Part shown: positions 18,017-27,956 of the stretch, in pieces
Layout of the letters: the number at the start of each line of letters is the position of its first letter
Numbering within the stretch: the first letter of the stretch is position 1
From: Crocinitomicaceae bacterium
GTDB taxonomy: Bacteria > Bacteroidota > Bacteroidia > Flavobacteriales_D > Crocinitomicaceae
Direction of reading: 5' to 3'
Assembly (NCBI GenBank): GCA_016719925.1
Contig: JADJYC010000004.1
Coordinates: 186,001 to 250,000 of the forward strand
Length of the DNA: 64,000 nucleotides
Position numbers and translations under genes: made by a program
Notes under the pieces: generated by a model
The model's database searches: none
What the model was told of the DNA's origin: nothing
Seen by the model: the letters and a program-made list of their open reading frames with translations, nothing else

Positions 18017-19236
18017 GTGAAAAATCTGCATCAATAAAACTGATTAACCTGATTCTTTTCAGTGTATTCATCCTATTGAATCAGAGGGCTTACGGAGCAT
18101 GGGTTCAAAAAGCAAATTTTGGTGGTGAGGCAAGACACCGTTGTACCGGTTTTTCAATAGGCAATAAGGGTTATATAGGCGGAGGACATATCAATTCCGG
18201 CACAACTGAAACTTACAGGGATTATTGGGAATATGACCCGTCAACTGACTGCTGGACACAAATTGCAGATTTCGGTGGCGGAAAAAGATATCATTCCACA
18301 GCTTTTTCAATTGGTAATTACGGTTATGTTGGTTTGGGAGAAAATGAGCTCAGCGAATATACCAATGACTACTGGAAATATATCCCGCTTATCAACACCT
18401 GGGTACAGGTTGCAAGTTATCCGGGATCACCAAGAAGAGGTGCTTCTGGTTTTGTAATCGACGGGGTTGCTTATGTTGGAACCGGACAAACAGATGCTGG
18501 TTATGAAGTAGATTTTTATAGCTATAACCCGGTCACAAATAGCTGGACATCCATTGCTCCTTTTACCGGTGAAGCAAGAAGTTCGGCCGTGGCATTTGCA
18601 CATAATGGAAAAGGATATTTGGGCACTGGACATATTTTTGGTGATGACATGAATGATTTTTATGAATACGATCCGATTTCAGATTCATGGACTCAAAAAG
18701 CAGATGTTGGTCTTACACCAAGACAAGATGCTACTGGTTTTGTTTTGAACGGTGAAGGATATATTGGTACTGGCAATGACAATGAAGGCTCCCAGAATTT
18801 TGATGATTTCTGGAAATATGATTTTGTCAATGATGTGTGGGTTGAAATTGCTGAATTCGATGGATTGGGCAGAAGATATTTTGTTTCATTTGTGATAGGT
18901 GATGTTGCCTATTGCGGAACAGGAACAAACGGAACTAACCTCAGAGATTTCTGGGCGTTTTACCCTTTACTGGAGACTATTGATTATTCATCTTTGAATC
19001 AAATTGCACTTTATCCAAATCCTGCCCAAGAATTTATTTTTGTTCCATCATTGAATGACAGTAAATTTGTGTCTTATAAAATAGTAGATCATAATGGAAA
19101 TATTATCGTCTCAAATGAAATAAATAGTGAGAATACAATTAACCTGAATCAATTAGCCAATGGAATTTATTTCATTCAGCTGACTGATTCAATGAACAGA
19201 ATTTTTACCGGAAAAATCGCCAAAATAACAGAATGA
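18017..19236 (+). CDS. Kelch-repeat T9SS cargo protein (start region probably frameshifted)
   Basis: The clear frame runs from 18076. It consists of about six Kelch-like blades of roughly 47 residues (YIGGGH...DYWEYDPSTDCWTQIADF, YVGTGQ...FYSYNPVTNSWTSIAPF), then a type A T9SS signal (ALYPNPAQEF ... LANGIYFIQLTD ... GKIAKITE). No ATG begins this frame and upstream in-frame codons hit a stop. A GTG at 18017 in another frame reads KNLHQ, and adding one A near 18034 joins it to KLINLILFSVFILLNQRAYG, a convincing signal peptide. I therefore suspect a one-base deletion. The last four bases overlap the GGGP synthase start (ATGA). Confidence 0.75.
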
Positions 19237-19961
19237 TTTTTGAACCAAAAAATAAAACCCATTCACTGGCAATTTTGATTGACCCTGATAAAAACAAAAA
19301 TCAGGATCATTTAAAACGGTTATTGAAAAAGATTAATGCACTTGCACCTGATTATATTTTTATTGGCGGAAGTACAGTCAGTTTTGAAGATCTTAATCGT
19401 TGTATCAGAGCTGTAAAATCTGATTCAAAAATACCCGTGATAATTTTTCCCGGATCACACAATCAGATTCATGAACTTGCTGACGGAATTTTATTTCTGT
19501 CACTTATTTCAGGACGCAATCCGGATTATCTGATCGGACACCATGTTGAATCAGCACATCTGCTTAAAAAGATGAAAACTGAAGTTATTCCAACCGGATA
19601 TATTCTGATCGATGGCGGAAAAAATTCATCCGTTCAATATGTAAGTCAGACTACTCCTATTCCGGCTGATCAAACTACAATTGCAGTGAAAACAGCAATA
19701 GCAGGGGAAATGCTTGGAATGAAAGCAATTTTTCTGGACGCAGGCAGCGGAGCAATAAATCCTGTTCCCTCAACCATGATCAAAGAAGTAAAGAAAAATC
19801 TTGATTCTATATTAATTGTTGGCGGCGGAATAAAAAGTTCGAAAGAAGCTGAAGATGCATTTAATGCCGGAGCAGACATTGTAGTGATAGGAAATAAGAT
19901 TGAAGAAGATGTGGATTTCATGCTTGATCTTATGAAATTTAAAAAAGAAATTACAGCTTAA
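19233..19961 (+). CDS. Geranylgeranylglyceryl phosphate synthase family protein
   Basis: A 242-residue TIM-barrel prenyltransferase. It joins an isoprenyl diphosphate to sn-glycerol-1-phosphate, the archaeal-type ether-lipid reaction also found in Bacteroidota. Motifs: AILIDPDK at the N-terminus, YIFIGGSTVS, VIIFPGSHNQI, FLSLISGRNPDYLIGHHV, GYILIDGGKNSSV, FLDAGSGA and the phosphate-binding end ILIVGGGIKSSKEA, AGADIVVIGNKIEE. ATG overlaps the Kelch gene's TGA, and the next gene begins 3 bp downstream. It is therefore embedded between genes for secreted T9SS cargo, an unexpected setting for a lipid enzyme. Confidence 0.93.
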   Translation: MIFEPKNKTHSLAILIDPDKNKNQDHLKRLLKKINALAPDYIFIGGSTVSFEDLNRCIRAVKSDSKIPVIIFPGSHNQIHELADGILFLSLISGRNPDYLIGHHVESAHLLKKMKTEVIPTGYILIDGGKNSSVQYVSQTTPIPADQTTIAVKTAIAGEMLGMKAIFLDAGSGAINPVPSTMIKEVKKNLDSILIVGGGIKSSKEAEDAFNAGADIVVIGNKIEEDVDFMLDLMKFKKEITA

Positions 19962-19964
19962 AAA

Positions 19965-22568
19965 ATGAGATCAGTTATTATTTGGATATCGGTTCTTTTT
20001 TTTGGCAAATCATTTGCCCAGCAACTTAACACACCATATTCAGACGGTATATCTGGAATTTATACAACAGATATTACTCTTTCGCTTTTTCATGACACAC
20101 CTGGTGTAACTATTTTTTACACTCTGAATGGAAATGAACCAACTCCTCAGGATTTTATTTACGCTGGTCCAATAACGCTTTCAAACAGAAACGGTGATCC
20201 AAATATTTATTCAGAAATTCCAACCAATCCGTCGTTTGATTATCCGACAGGCGCTTATGATCTTGATCGCGCAAATGACAGAGGATGGCTGCCTCCCTAC
20301 TCTGAAGTTTACAAAATAAATGTAGTAAGGTATCGCGCCTATAAACCTGGTTTTGCTCCTAGTGAAACGGTTACTCAAACCTTTATGATTGATCCGCTTG
20401 GATCAGACAGATATGACTTCCCCATTTTATCACTCGTTGTTGACAGTACAGATTTATTTTCTGACGAAAGCGGAATTTATGTTTATGGAAATCATCCGGA
20501 TGGAAATTATTCACAGAAAGGTGTTGCCTGGGAACGTGTAATGAATTTGGAATTGTTTGATGAAAATGGCATACTTGTTCTTGACCACCAGGTAAGAGGA
20601 AGAATGCATGGAGGAGGATCACGATCATCCTGCAAAAAAAATTTTAGGATATATGCTGAATATGGCGACGTTACCAATTTCCATTTTCCGTTTTTTGAAA
20701 ATTATGCGCTCGAACAATACAAAAGAATTATTCTGAGAGGCGGTGGTCATAGTCCTTCTTGTTTTCCAAGAGATGATCTTGCCAATATGCTTACTGATGG
20801 CTTGTCAGTTGATCAGCAGCATGTGAGACATATTATACTTTTTATTAACGGAGAATATTGGGGAATTCACACTATAAAAGAAAGAGTAGATAATTATTTT
20901 ATTCAAAACAGATATGGCATAGATGATAATCAGATTACCATTATTGACCAGGAATATGATTTGCAGGGAGGTGGAAATCCGCTTGACGCAATGGAAATGG
21001 AAAGTCTTGAAGATTTTATCATTGCAAATGACATGTCTCTGGATGTTAATTATGAATATGTTCAGGAAAAAATTGATGTGGACAATTACATCGATTACAT
21101 GTGCAGTGAGATTTTTCTGAGCAATGTGGATTGGGTTTATTCCAATGTAGTGATCTGGAGAAAAACAGGTCCGTTTGATCCATCAAAAGAAGGCGCACAT
21201 GACGGCAGATTCAGATGGGTTTTTTATGATTTTGACGGGGCATTTGGCGGAGATTGCTCTCAGGCATTTTATACTGTAAATACTTTGGGTGCAGCTACCG
21301 TTACCAGTGGCACCTTTGCATCTTACACCCGGTTTTTCAGAGGTCTTCTTGACAATCTGACTTTCAGAAAAAAATTCGTTAACCGCATGTGTGATCTGAT
21401 GAACTCTCAATACAGACAAAGCCGAGTAGTTGAAAAGGTTTGGGAAATATACAATACGCTTACTCCATCGATGACAGAAAATGTTGACCGATGGAGATAT
21501 CCTTCAACAGCAACAACTTTATATACCAGGCAATTTGAAACACCTTCACTCACACAATGGAATCTGAACTTTTATTATCTGGACATTTTTGCAAAACGCC
21601 GGCAGCGCAAAGTAAGAGATCACATGATGATCAAATGGGGATATCCTGATTCAAGTCTTGTAACCGTAAATGTCAATGATTCTGAAATGGGAATGGTGCA
21701 GGTGAATTCCATTTTGATAAATGAAAATCTGGCAGCTGTAAACCCTGCTCCTTATCCATGGGATGGATACTATATGAATACCGTTGACCTGCCAATCACA
21801 GCAATTCCAAAACCAGGTTACCGTTTTGTTGAATGGCAGGGCACAGGAATTTCTGATCCTGTGATTAATTGGAATCCCGATGGAGATTCAACTTTTGTTG
21901 CTGTTTTTGAAAGTGATCCTGATTACCAACCTGTGCTGATCAATGAATTAATGAGTTCAAACTCGAATTATCTTCAGGACAATTTTGGCGATTATGATGA
22001 CTGGCTAGAATTATTTAACCCAAATAATAAAAAACTGAATTTATCCGGATGCCGGTTTGAATGGAATTCAAAAACATGGACCATTCCAAACGGAACAGAA
22101 ATAGATGCAAACGGATATCTTCTATTCTGGTTTGATGCTGAATCTTATCAGGGAAATAATCATACAAATGGTAAAATTCCAAATGTTTTTTCAGGCATCT
22201 GTCTTAAAAAAAGTACAGGTGAAATAATAGACAGTATTCCTTATCCGGCTACAACAAGCAATTATTCTTTTGGCAGATATCCTAACGGAAGCAGTTCATT
22301 TAATGTCTTCCAAAATCCAACTCCGAATCAAAATAATAATATGACTTCGCTGTTTGAAATTCATCCGGAAATTTTGAAAGTTTATCCGAATCCGGCAAGT
22401 GAAATTATTTATCTATCAGTTCAAACTGATTTTGATATTTACAATTTGCAGGGACAGAAAATCATGCAGATAAAAAATCAGAACTGGGTAAATATTTCAG
22501 AACTGAAATCAGGTACATACATGCTTGTCACAAAAGAAAAAGAGATTATTAAAATTATTCGTCAGTAA
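19965..22568 (+). CDS. CotH kinase family T9SS cargo protein
   Basis: An 867-residue secreted protein. Order: signal peptide (MRSVIIWISVLFFGKSFAQQ); a chitobiase/hexosaminidase-C-like module at about 25-140 (PGVTIFYTLNGNEPTP); a CotH-kinase domain at about 145-540 with FINGEYWGIHTIKERVDN and the metal-binding WVFYDFDGAFGG; an InlB-like repeat (FVEWQGTGISDPVINW); a lamin-tail domain at about 655-770 (INELMSSNSNYLQDNFGDYD); and a type A T9SS signal (VYPNPASEIIYLS). CotH kinases phosphorylate proteins in Bacillus spores; here the substrate would be at the cell surface. Third gene of the Kelch/GGGPS/CotH/FG-GAP operon. Confidence 0.9.
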   Translation: MRSVIIWISVLFFGKSFAQQLNTPYSDGISGIYTTDITLSLFHDTPGVTIFYTLNGNEPTPQDFIYAGPITLSNRNGDPNIYSEIPTNPSFDYPTGAYDLDRANDRGWLPPYSEVYKINVVRYRAYKPGFAPSETVTQTFMIDPLGSDRYDFPILSLVVDSTDLFSDESGIYVYGNHPDGNYSQKGVAWERVMNLELFDENGILVLDHQVRGRMHGGGSRSSCKKNFRIYAEYGDVTNFHFPFFENYALEQYKRIILRGGGHSPSCFPRDDLANMLTDGLSVDQQHVRHIILFINGEYWGIHTIKERVDNYFIQNRYGIDDNQITIIDQEYDLQGGGNPLDAMEMESLEDFIIANDMSLDVNYEYVQEKIDVDNYIDYMCSEIFLSNVDWVYSNVVIWRKTGPFDPSKEGAHDGRFRWVFYDFDGAFGGDCSQAFYTVNTLGAATVTSGTFASYTRFFRGLLDNLTFRKKFVNRMCDLMNSQYRQSRVVEKVWEIYNTLTPSMTENVDRWRYPSTATTLYTRQFETPSLTQWNLNFYYLDIFAKRRQRKVRDHMMIKWGYPDSSLVTVNVNDSEMGMVQVNSILINENLAAVNPAPYPWDGYYMNTVDLPITAIPKPGYRFVEWQGTGISDPVINWNPDGDSTFVAVFESDPDYQPVLINELMSSNSNYLQDNFGDYDDWLELFNPNNKKLNLSGCRFEWNSKTWTIPNGTEIDANGYLLFWFDAESYQGNNHTNGKIPNVFSGICLKKSTGEIIDSIPYPATTSNYSFGRYPNGSSSFNVFQNPTPNQNNNMTSLFEIHPEILKVYPNPASEIIYLSVQTDFDIYNLQGQKIMQIKNQNWVNISELKSGTYMLVTKEKEIIKIIRQ

Positions 22569-22570
22569 TT

Positions 22571-24881
22571 ATGAAATTATTTTTTTTACTACTCCTGATT
22601 TTAGGAATCACAAGTTCCTTTTCACAAACTTTTTCTGAATTTATGAAAGCCGTTCCAGCAGATCGTGCATCAGATGATCAGTTTGGATATGCGGTTGACA
22701 TAGACGGGAATTTTGCAATAGTTGGAGCCTTCAGTGATAATTTTGGTGGTAGTGAAAACCACGGATCGGTTTACATTTATAAAAGAAACGGAATCAATGA
22801 CTGGACACAGCATCAGAAACTGATTCCCAATGATCAGGAAGATTATGACCGATTCGGCTGGTCCGTTTCTATTGACGGAGATTATGCCATTGTCGGTGCT
22901 TATCGTGAGGATGAAGACGCAAGCGGAAACAACTCACTTTCAAATTCGGGATCAGCGTACATTTTTGAAAATGACGGAACAGGAAACTGGATTCAGGTTG
23001 AAAAATTAGTCGCTTCTGACAGACAGGATGATGATGAGTTTGGCTGGTCAGTTTCTATACATGGTACAACGGCAATTGTTGGTGCACGGGCAGAAGATCA
23101 TAATGTTGCCGGCGGAAGTTATATTTATAGTGCGGGCTCCGTTTACATTTTTGACAGAGATGGTTCCGGAAACTGGAATCAATCACAAAAAATATGTGCG
23201 GCAGACAGAGCGGCAGATATAAACTATCCGGGTGGATATTCGGGTGAAGATTTGGGAGATCAGTTTGGCTGGGCCGTTAGTATCTGGGGAGATTATTTAG
23301 TTGTTGGAGCATTGCATCATGATTATGCGGTTGTATCACCTCCATCCGGAATTTTATGGTCATCAGGTGCTGCCTATATTTTTGAAAGATCAGGTGGTAT
23401 TTGGACACAAGTTCAAAAAATTCAAAACTTTGACAGAGAAAGTTGGGACAGGTTTGGATGTGCTGTTGATATTGATACAAATGTTGTCGTAGTTGGTGCT
23501 TATTCTGAAGATGAAATAGAAGATGGCGTAAGTGGCACATTAACTAATCCGGGATCAGCATATCTATATGAACGAAATGTTGGCGGCACATGGAATTTCA
23601 CACAGAAAATTGTTCCGGATGACAGAAATTCCGGCGATCATTTTGGATATTCGTTTGCATTGGAAGACACATTGTTGGTGATTGGTACTCATTCTGATGA
23701 TCATGATGAAAATGATGCCAACTTAAAAGATGATGCAGGATCTGCCTATATTTTTGAAAAGAATGCCGGTGTCTGGTCACAGTATCAGAAAATTGATGCT
23801 TCAGACAGAGACACGCTGGATGAATTTGGAATTTCAGTTGGATTATCAGGACATGTAATTGTGATTGGCGCTTTTATGCAAGATTTTGATGCAACAAATT
23901 CAAATGAAATGCCTGACGCAGGCGCAGCTTATTTTTTCTCAAATCAGAATTGTCCTGTATTAATTACCGATCAAAATATCAATCTATGTTTTGGAGAATC
24001 ATTAACTGTGGGCAGTTCAGTTTATACCATTGCCGGATCTTATTCTGATCTTTTAATTTCTTATGAAGGCTGTGACAGCACAGTAAATACAATTTTGACA
24101 TTTGAACCAGAAATTTCTTCTTCCACAGATGTTGCTGTTTGCTTTGGAACTGGTTACTGGATTGACGGCGTTTATCAGACAGTGCCTGGAAATTACCCGG
24201 TTAATTACACAGCGCAAAATGGTTGTGACAGCACAGCGTATATAAATCTGACCATTGAAGATGAAATTACGGCAACACAAAATGTTTCTATTTGTTTTGG
24301 TGATTCTTATACCATTGGCACAAATACATATTCAACAAGTGGAGTTTATACGGATGTAATAACCGCATCCAATTTTTGTGATAGTGTTGTAACTACCAAC
24401 CTGACTGTTCAGCTGCCTGTAAATAATTCAATCGATCAGAATAATAATATACTCACTGCTGTAAACTCATCAGCAACTTATCAATGGATTATTTGTAATA
24501 CCGGTCTTCCAATCGCGGGGGCAACCAATCAGGTATATATTGCACCTGTGACCGGACTGTATGCAGTAATTGTAACGGAAAACGGCTGCACAGATACATC
24601 AGCTTGTGTACTTGTAGATATTATAAATGGAGTGTCAGAATTTGAAGTGAACGCAGTAACAATTTTTCCTAACCCCAACCAGGGAGAATTTCAGATCATA
24701 TTAAATAATCCGGATGTCAAATTGGAAAATTTGTCTCTGTTTTAATTCATTAGGACAAAAAATTTCATTGTCTCACAATGTGAATATAATTAGTCCTGCA
24801 GAAAAATTAGCTTCGGGAGTTTATGTGCTTATTATACAATCAGAAAATCAAACAAGCGCATACAAAATAGTGGTGGAATAA
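22571..24881 (+). CDS. FG-GAP repeat T9SS cargo protein (frameshift near the C-terminus)
   Basis: About 769 residues after repair. Following the signal peptide (MKLFFLLLLILGITSSFSQ) are seven or so FG-GAP propeller repeats of the form DDEFGWSVSI..TAIVGARAED and GSVYIFDRDG. Three short modules follow that share CFG-S-Y-I-G and CDS-T motifs, then a type A T9SS signal. The first frame stops at 24745 (ENLSLF), but the next frame continues NSLGQKISLSHNV ... LASGVYVLIIQS ... KIVVE. Removing one T from the TTTT run at about 24740-24743 joins them and restores a normal T9SS end. It begins 2 bp after the CotH gene. Confidence 0.87.
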
Positions 24882-24884
24882 AAA

Positions 24885-25853
24885 TCAGGCAAGATTCAAT
24901 AAAACGGTCAGCGTTTTTGTCAGATCAAGTCCTGCTGCCTTAAGTTGCTGCGGAACAATAGATGCTGCTGACATTCCCGGATTTGTATTTACTTCAATCA
25001 GATTTGGAACACCTTGTTCAGTCACAATATAATCTACTCTGGCAAATCCTTTTAATCCAAGTCTCCGGTAAATATTTTTAGTTGTATTCTGAATTGTAGT
25101 TGTCCACTCAACCGGAATTTCAGCCGGAGTAACTTCTCTGGATTTTCCTTCATACTTTGCGGCGTAATCAAAGAATTCATTTTCAGAAATTATTTCAGTT
25201 GGTGGAAGTGCAATAACTTCTGGTCCGTTTGAAAAAACCCCGCAGGTAATTTCTCTGCCTGTAATTGCTGATTCAATTACAACTTCACTTCCTTCTTCAA
25301 ATGCAGCTGCAATTGCTGATGGCATTTCCATCAAAGTTTTAACCTTGCTTACTCCAAAACTTGAACCGCCGTCATTTGGTTTTACAAAACAAGGGAAGCC
25401 AAGTTCGTCTGCAATTTCTATTGGATTTGGAGTTTCACCATTTCTGATCAGAATTGCTTTAGCCGTTGAAATACCAAATGCTCTCAGAAAACTGTTACAA
25501 GCCCATTTATTAAAACTCAGCGCAGCAGCAAAACAATTTGAGTTGATGTATTTCAAACCAATCATATCAAAATATGCCTGAAGTTTTCCATCTTCTCCCG
25601 GTGTGCCATGAATGGTAATAAAGGCAAGATCAAATCCAACCGCTTCGTCTTTTTCAATGAATGTAAATTTGTTTTTGTCTATTGGAGAAACTCCGCCGTT
25701 CATATGAACGTGCCAGCTGTTTTCAGTTATCTCAACCAGATATGGTTCAAATAAACTGCGATCCATGTTTTCATAAATCACACCACCGCTTTTTTGCGAA
25801 ATTTTTGATTCAGAAGAATATCCGCCGTAAACAATTGCAACTTTCTTTTTCAT
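24885..25853 (-). CDS. ddl: D-alanine--D-alanine ligase
   Basis: A 322-residue ATP-grasp ligase that makes the D-Ala-D-Ala dipeptide for peptidoglycan. Motifs: VAIVYGGYSSESKISQKSG at the N-terminus, the loop ITIHGTPGEDGKLQAY, CFVKPNDGGSSFGVSKV, GFARVDYIV and the metal/phosphate-binding LIEVNTNPGMS. I start at the ATG at 25853 (MKKKVAIVYGG). It is the last gene of a three-gene minus-strand group (M20 peptidase, LEA-like protein, ddl). It converges on the FG-GAP gene with only 3 bp between stops, and no terminator hairpin is visible. Confidence 0.95.
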   Translation of the reverse strand: MKKKVAIVYGGYSSESKISQKSGGVIYENMDRSLFEPYLVEITENSWHVHMNGGVSPIDKNKFTFIEKDEAVGFDLAFITIHGTPGEDGKLQAYFDMIGLKYINSNCFAAALSFNKWACNSFLRAFGISTAKAILIRNGETPNPIEIADELGFPCFVKPNDGGSSFGVSKVKTLMEMPSAIAAAFEEGSEVVIESAITGREITCGVFSNGPEVIALPPTEIISENEFFDYAAKYEGKSREVTPAEIPVEWTTTIQNTTKNIYRRLGLKGFARVDYIVTEQGVPNLIEVNTNPGMSAASIVPQQLKAAGLDLTKTLTVLLNLA

Positions 25854-25936
25854 GAGATGTACGAATAGTACTGTAAAGTTACAGAATTGCACACCCTCAT
25901 CAGGTAAGCGAATAATAAGATATCAACAACAAAAAA

Positions 25937-26413
25937 TTAGAAAAACGAAAGGAATTCGTCAAATGTCATGTTGTAAGTATAATCCACATTCCATTTCGGA
26001 CGGAATATCAGAACACCTGCTTTTAGTTTTCCTTTTATTGTAAATGCAACACCTTTTCCTGACATCATACTCCATATTGATGAAAATGTACTCTTTACAA
26101 ATTGTGATTCATCTCCTACCAGCGTAAATCTGTACCCGGCTTTTGTCTTTGCTGTCAGTTTTATTTTTTCCATGACATGCACATCACCGCAAGGTTGTTC
26201 AGCAATATAAAGTGCAAGTGATGAAGGCATAATTGTAGCAGCGTACCAGTTTGGATTTTCAATTACATAATCAAATGATACATGAACCTTTCCGTTTTTC
26301 TTTTCCACGCCAAAATTTTCCATGCCGTAAAAAATGATGTCTTTATACTCCTGCTCAGCAACAGAATTAAAAGGGATAAATACAACGAGTAAAATATAAA
26401 TTGCGTTTTTCAT
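25937..26413 (-). CDS. Exported LEA type 2-like protein
   Basis: A 158-residue protein with a signal peptide (MKNAIYILLVVFIPFNSVA). The body reads VHVSFDYVIENPNWYAATIMPSSLALYI near the N-terminus and FTIKGKLKAGVLIFRPKWNVDY near the C-terminus. This resembles the LEA type 2 (WHy) beta-sandwich family, which has an NPN motif and such beta strands. Function in bacteria is unknown; stress protection or lipid contact has been suggested for the family. It begins 13 bp after the M20 peptidase gene and precedes ddl by about 80 bp. Confidence 0.6.
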   Translation of the reverse strand: MKNAIYILLVVFIPFNSVAEQEYKDIIFYGMENFGVEKKNGKVHVSFDYVIENPNWYAATIMPSSLALYIAEQPCGDVHVMEKIKLTAKTKAGYRFTLVGDESQFVKSTFSSIWSMMSGKGVAFTIKGKLKAGVLIFRPKWNVDYTYNMTFDEFLSFF

Positions 26414-26426
26414 CAGAATCAACTAT

Positions 26427-27809
26427 TTATTTTTTCAATTGAGCGTAATGTTTGTAGAAAAGCGGAATCGATTCAATTCCTTTGAAATAATTAAATACAC
26501 CGTAATGTTCATTGGGAGAATGGATGGCATCTGAATCCAGTCCAAATCCAAGCAATATCGTTTTCAGTCCCAGCACCTGTTCAAACATGGCAACAATTGG
26601 AATTGAACCGCCGCTTCTTACCGGAATGGGCTCCTGTCCAAAACTTTCTTCCAGCGCCAGACTTGCTGCTTTGAATTCAATCGAATCTGTTGGTGTCTGA
26701 GCGGGTTCACCGGCATGATGTGGTTTTACAACAACTCTTACCCCTGCCGGAGCAATACTTTCAAAATGTTTCTGGAACAATTGCGTAATTTTATTCGGAT
26801 CCTGATTGGGAACCAGCCGCATTGATATTTTAGCATAAGCTGCTGAAGGAATAATTGTCTTAGCACCTACTCCGGTATATCCTCCCCACATTCCATTGAC
26901 ATCAAGCGTTGGTCTGATGGTAGCACGTTCCATTGTTGAATATCCTTTTTCTCCAACCGTTTCTGTAATGTTTAATGCCTTGCAATATTTTTCCTCAGAA
27001 TAAGGTGCACGTGCCATATCAGCACGCTCTTTCTCACTTAACTCTACAACTCCGTCATAAAAACCAGGTATAGTAATTCTTCTGTCCTTATCATGCAAAG
27101 AAGAAATCATGTCACATAAAATATTGCACGGATTTGCTACTGCACCGCCGTACAAACCTGAATGCAAGTCTCGGTTTGGCCCGATTACCTCTACTTCAAA
27201 ATAACTCAGGCCACGCAAACCAACTGTCACTGAAGGTGTTTCTTTGCTGATCATACCGGTATCTGAAACCAGAATTACATCAGCAGATAATTTTCCCTTA
27301 TTTGATTTTATAAAAGCTTCCAGATTTTCTGAACCCACTTCTTCTTCACCTTCAATCATAAACTTTACGTTGCAAGGTAAACCAGACGTTTTCATCATAG
27401 CTTCAACAGCCTTTACATGCATGAACATCTGTCCTTTATCATCACAGGCTCCACGGGCAAAAATTGCCCCTTCAGGGTGAATTTCCGTTTTCTTAATTAC
27501 CGGTTCAAATGGCTGGGTATTCCACAAATCAATAGGATCGGCGGGCTGAACGTCATAATGCCCATACACTAATACAGTTGGAAGAGACGGATCGATGAGT
27601 TTCTCCCCATAAACCACCGGATGCCCTTTGGTAGCAATGACTTCACATTTGTCTAAACCGATTTTTACAAGACTCTCCTTTACAAATTCTGCCGTTTTTT
27701 TAACATCAGCATCGTATTTTGCATCGGCACTAACAGAAGGCAGTCGCAATAAATCAAACAATTCATCTAAAAATCGTTGTTTATTTTCTTGGATATATGC
27801 GTTCAACAT
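26427..27809 (-). CDS. M20 family dipeptidase
   Basis: A 460-residue metallo-dipeptidase of the M20A group. Two-zinc ligands and catalytic residues are visible: VYGHYDVQPAD (His, catalytic Asp), ARGACDDKGQM (bridging Asp), MIEGEEEVGS (catalytic and ligand Glu), LVSDTGMI (Asp) and DAIHSPNEHYG (distal His). The inserted dimerisation domain spans about residues 190-350. No signal peptide is present, so it should be cytoplasmic. I use the ATG at 27809 (MLNAYIQENKQRF); the longer reading needs a TTG. First gene of a group with a LEA-like protein and ddl. Confidence 0.93.
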   Translation of the reverse strand: MLNAYIQENKQRFLDELFDLLRLPSVSADAKYDADVKKTAEFVKESLVKIGLDKCEVIATKGHPVVYGEKLIDPSLPTVLVYGHYDVQPADPIDLWNTQPFEPVIKKTEIHPEGAIFARGACDDKGQMFMHVKAVEAMMKTSGLPCNVKFMIEGEEEVGSENLEAFIKSNKGKLSADVILVSDTGMISKETPSVTVGLRGLSYFEVEVIGPNRDLHSGLYGGAVANPCNILCDMISSLHDKDRRITIPGFYDGVVELSEKERADMARAPYSEEKYCKALNITETVGEKGYSTMERATIRPTLDVNGMWGGYTGVGAKTIIPSAAYAKISMRLVPNQDPNKITQLFQKHFESIAPAGVRVVVKPHHAGEPAQTPTDSIEFKAASLALEESFGQEPIPVRSGGSIPIVAMFEQVLGLKTILLGFGLDSDAIHSPNEHYGVFNYFKGIESIPLFYKHYAQLKK

Positions 27810-27956
27810 CGCTAATTTCAAAGGTTTCAGACAAATGTAACAATACTTTGGAATCAGCTGTTTTTTGGGCGTCGAAAAAAATTAAACTATCTTGTGCAAC
27901 CTCTCGACATCTCAGCATGTCTACCAATTCAGAACACGCCATTAATTTATATAAAA

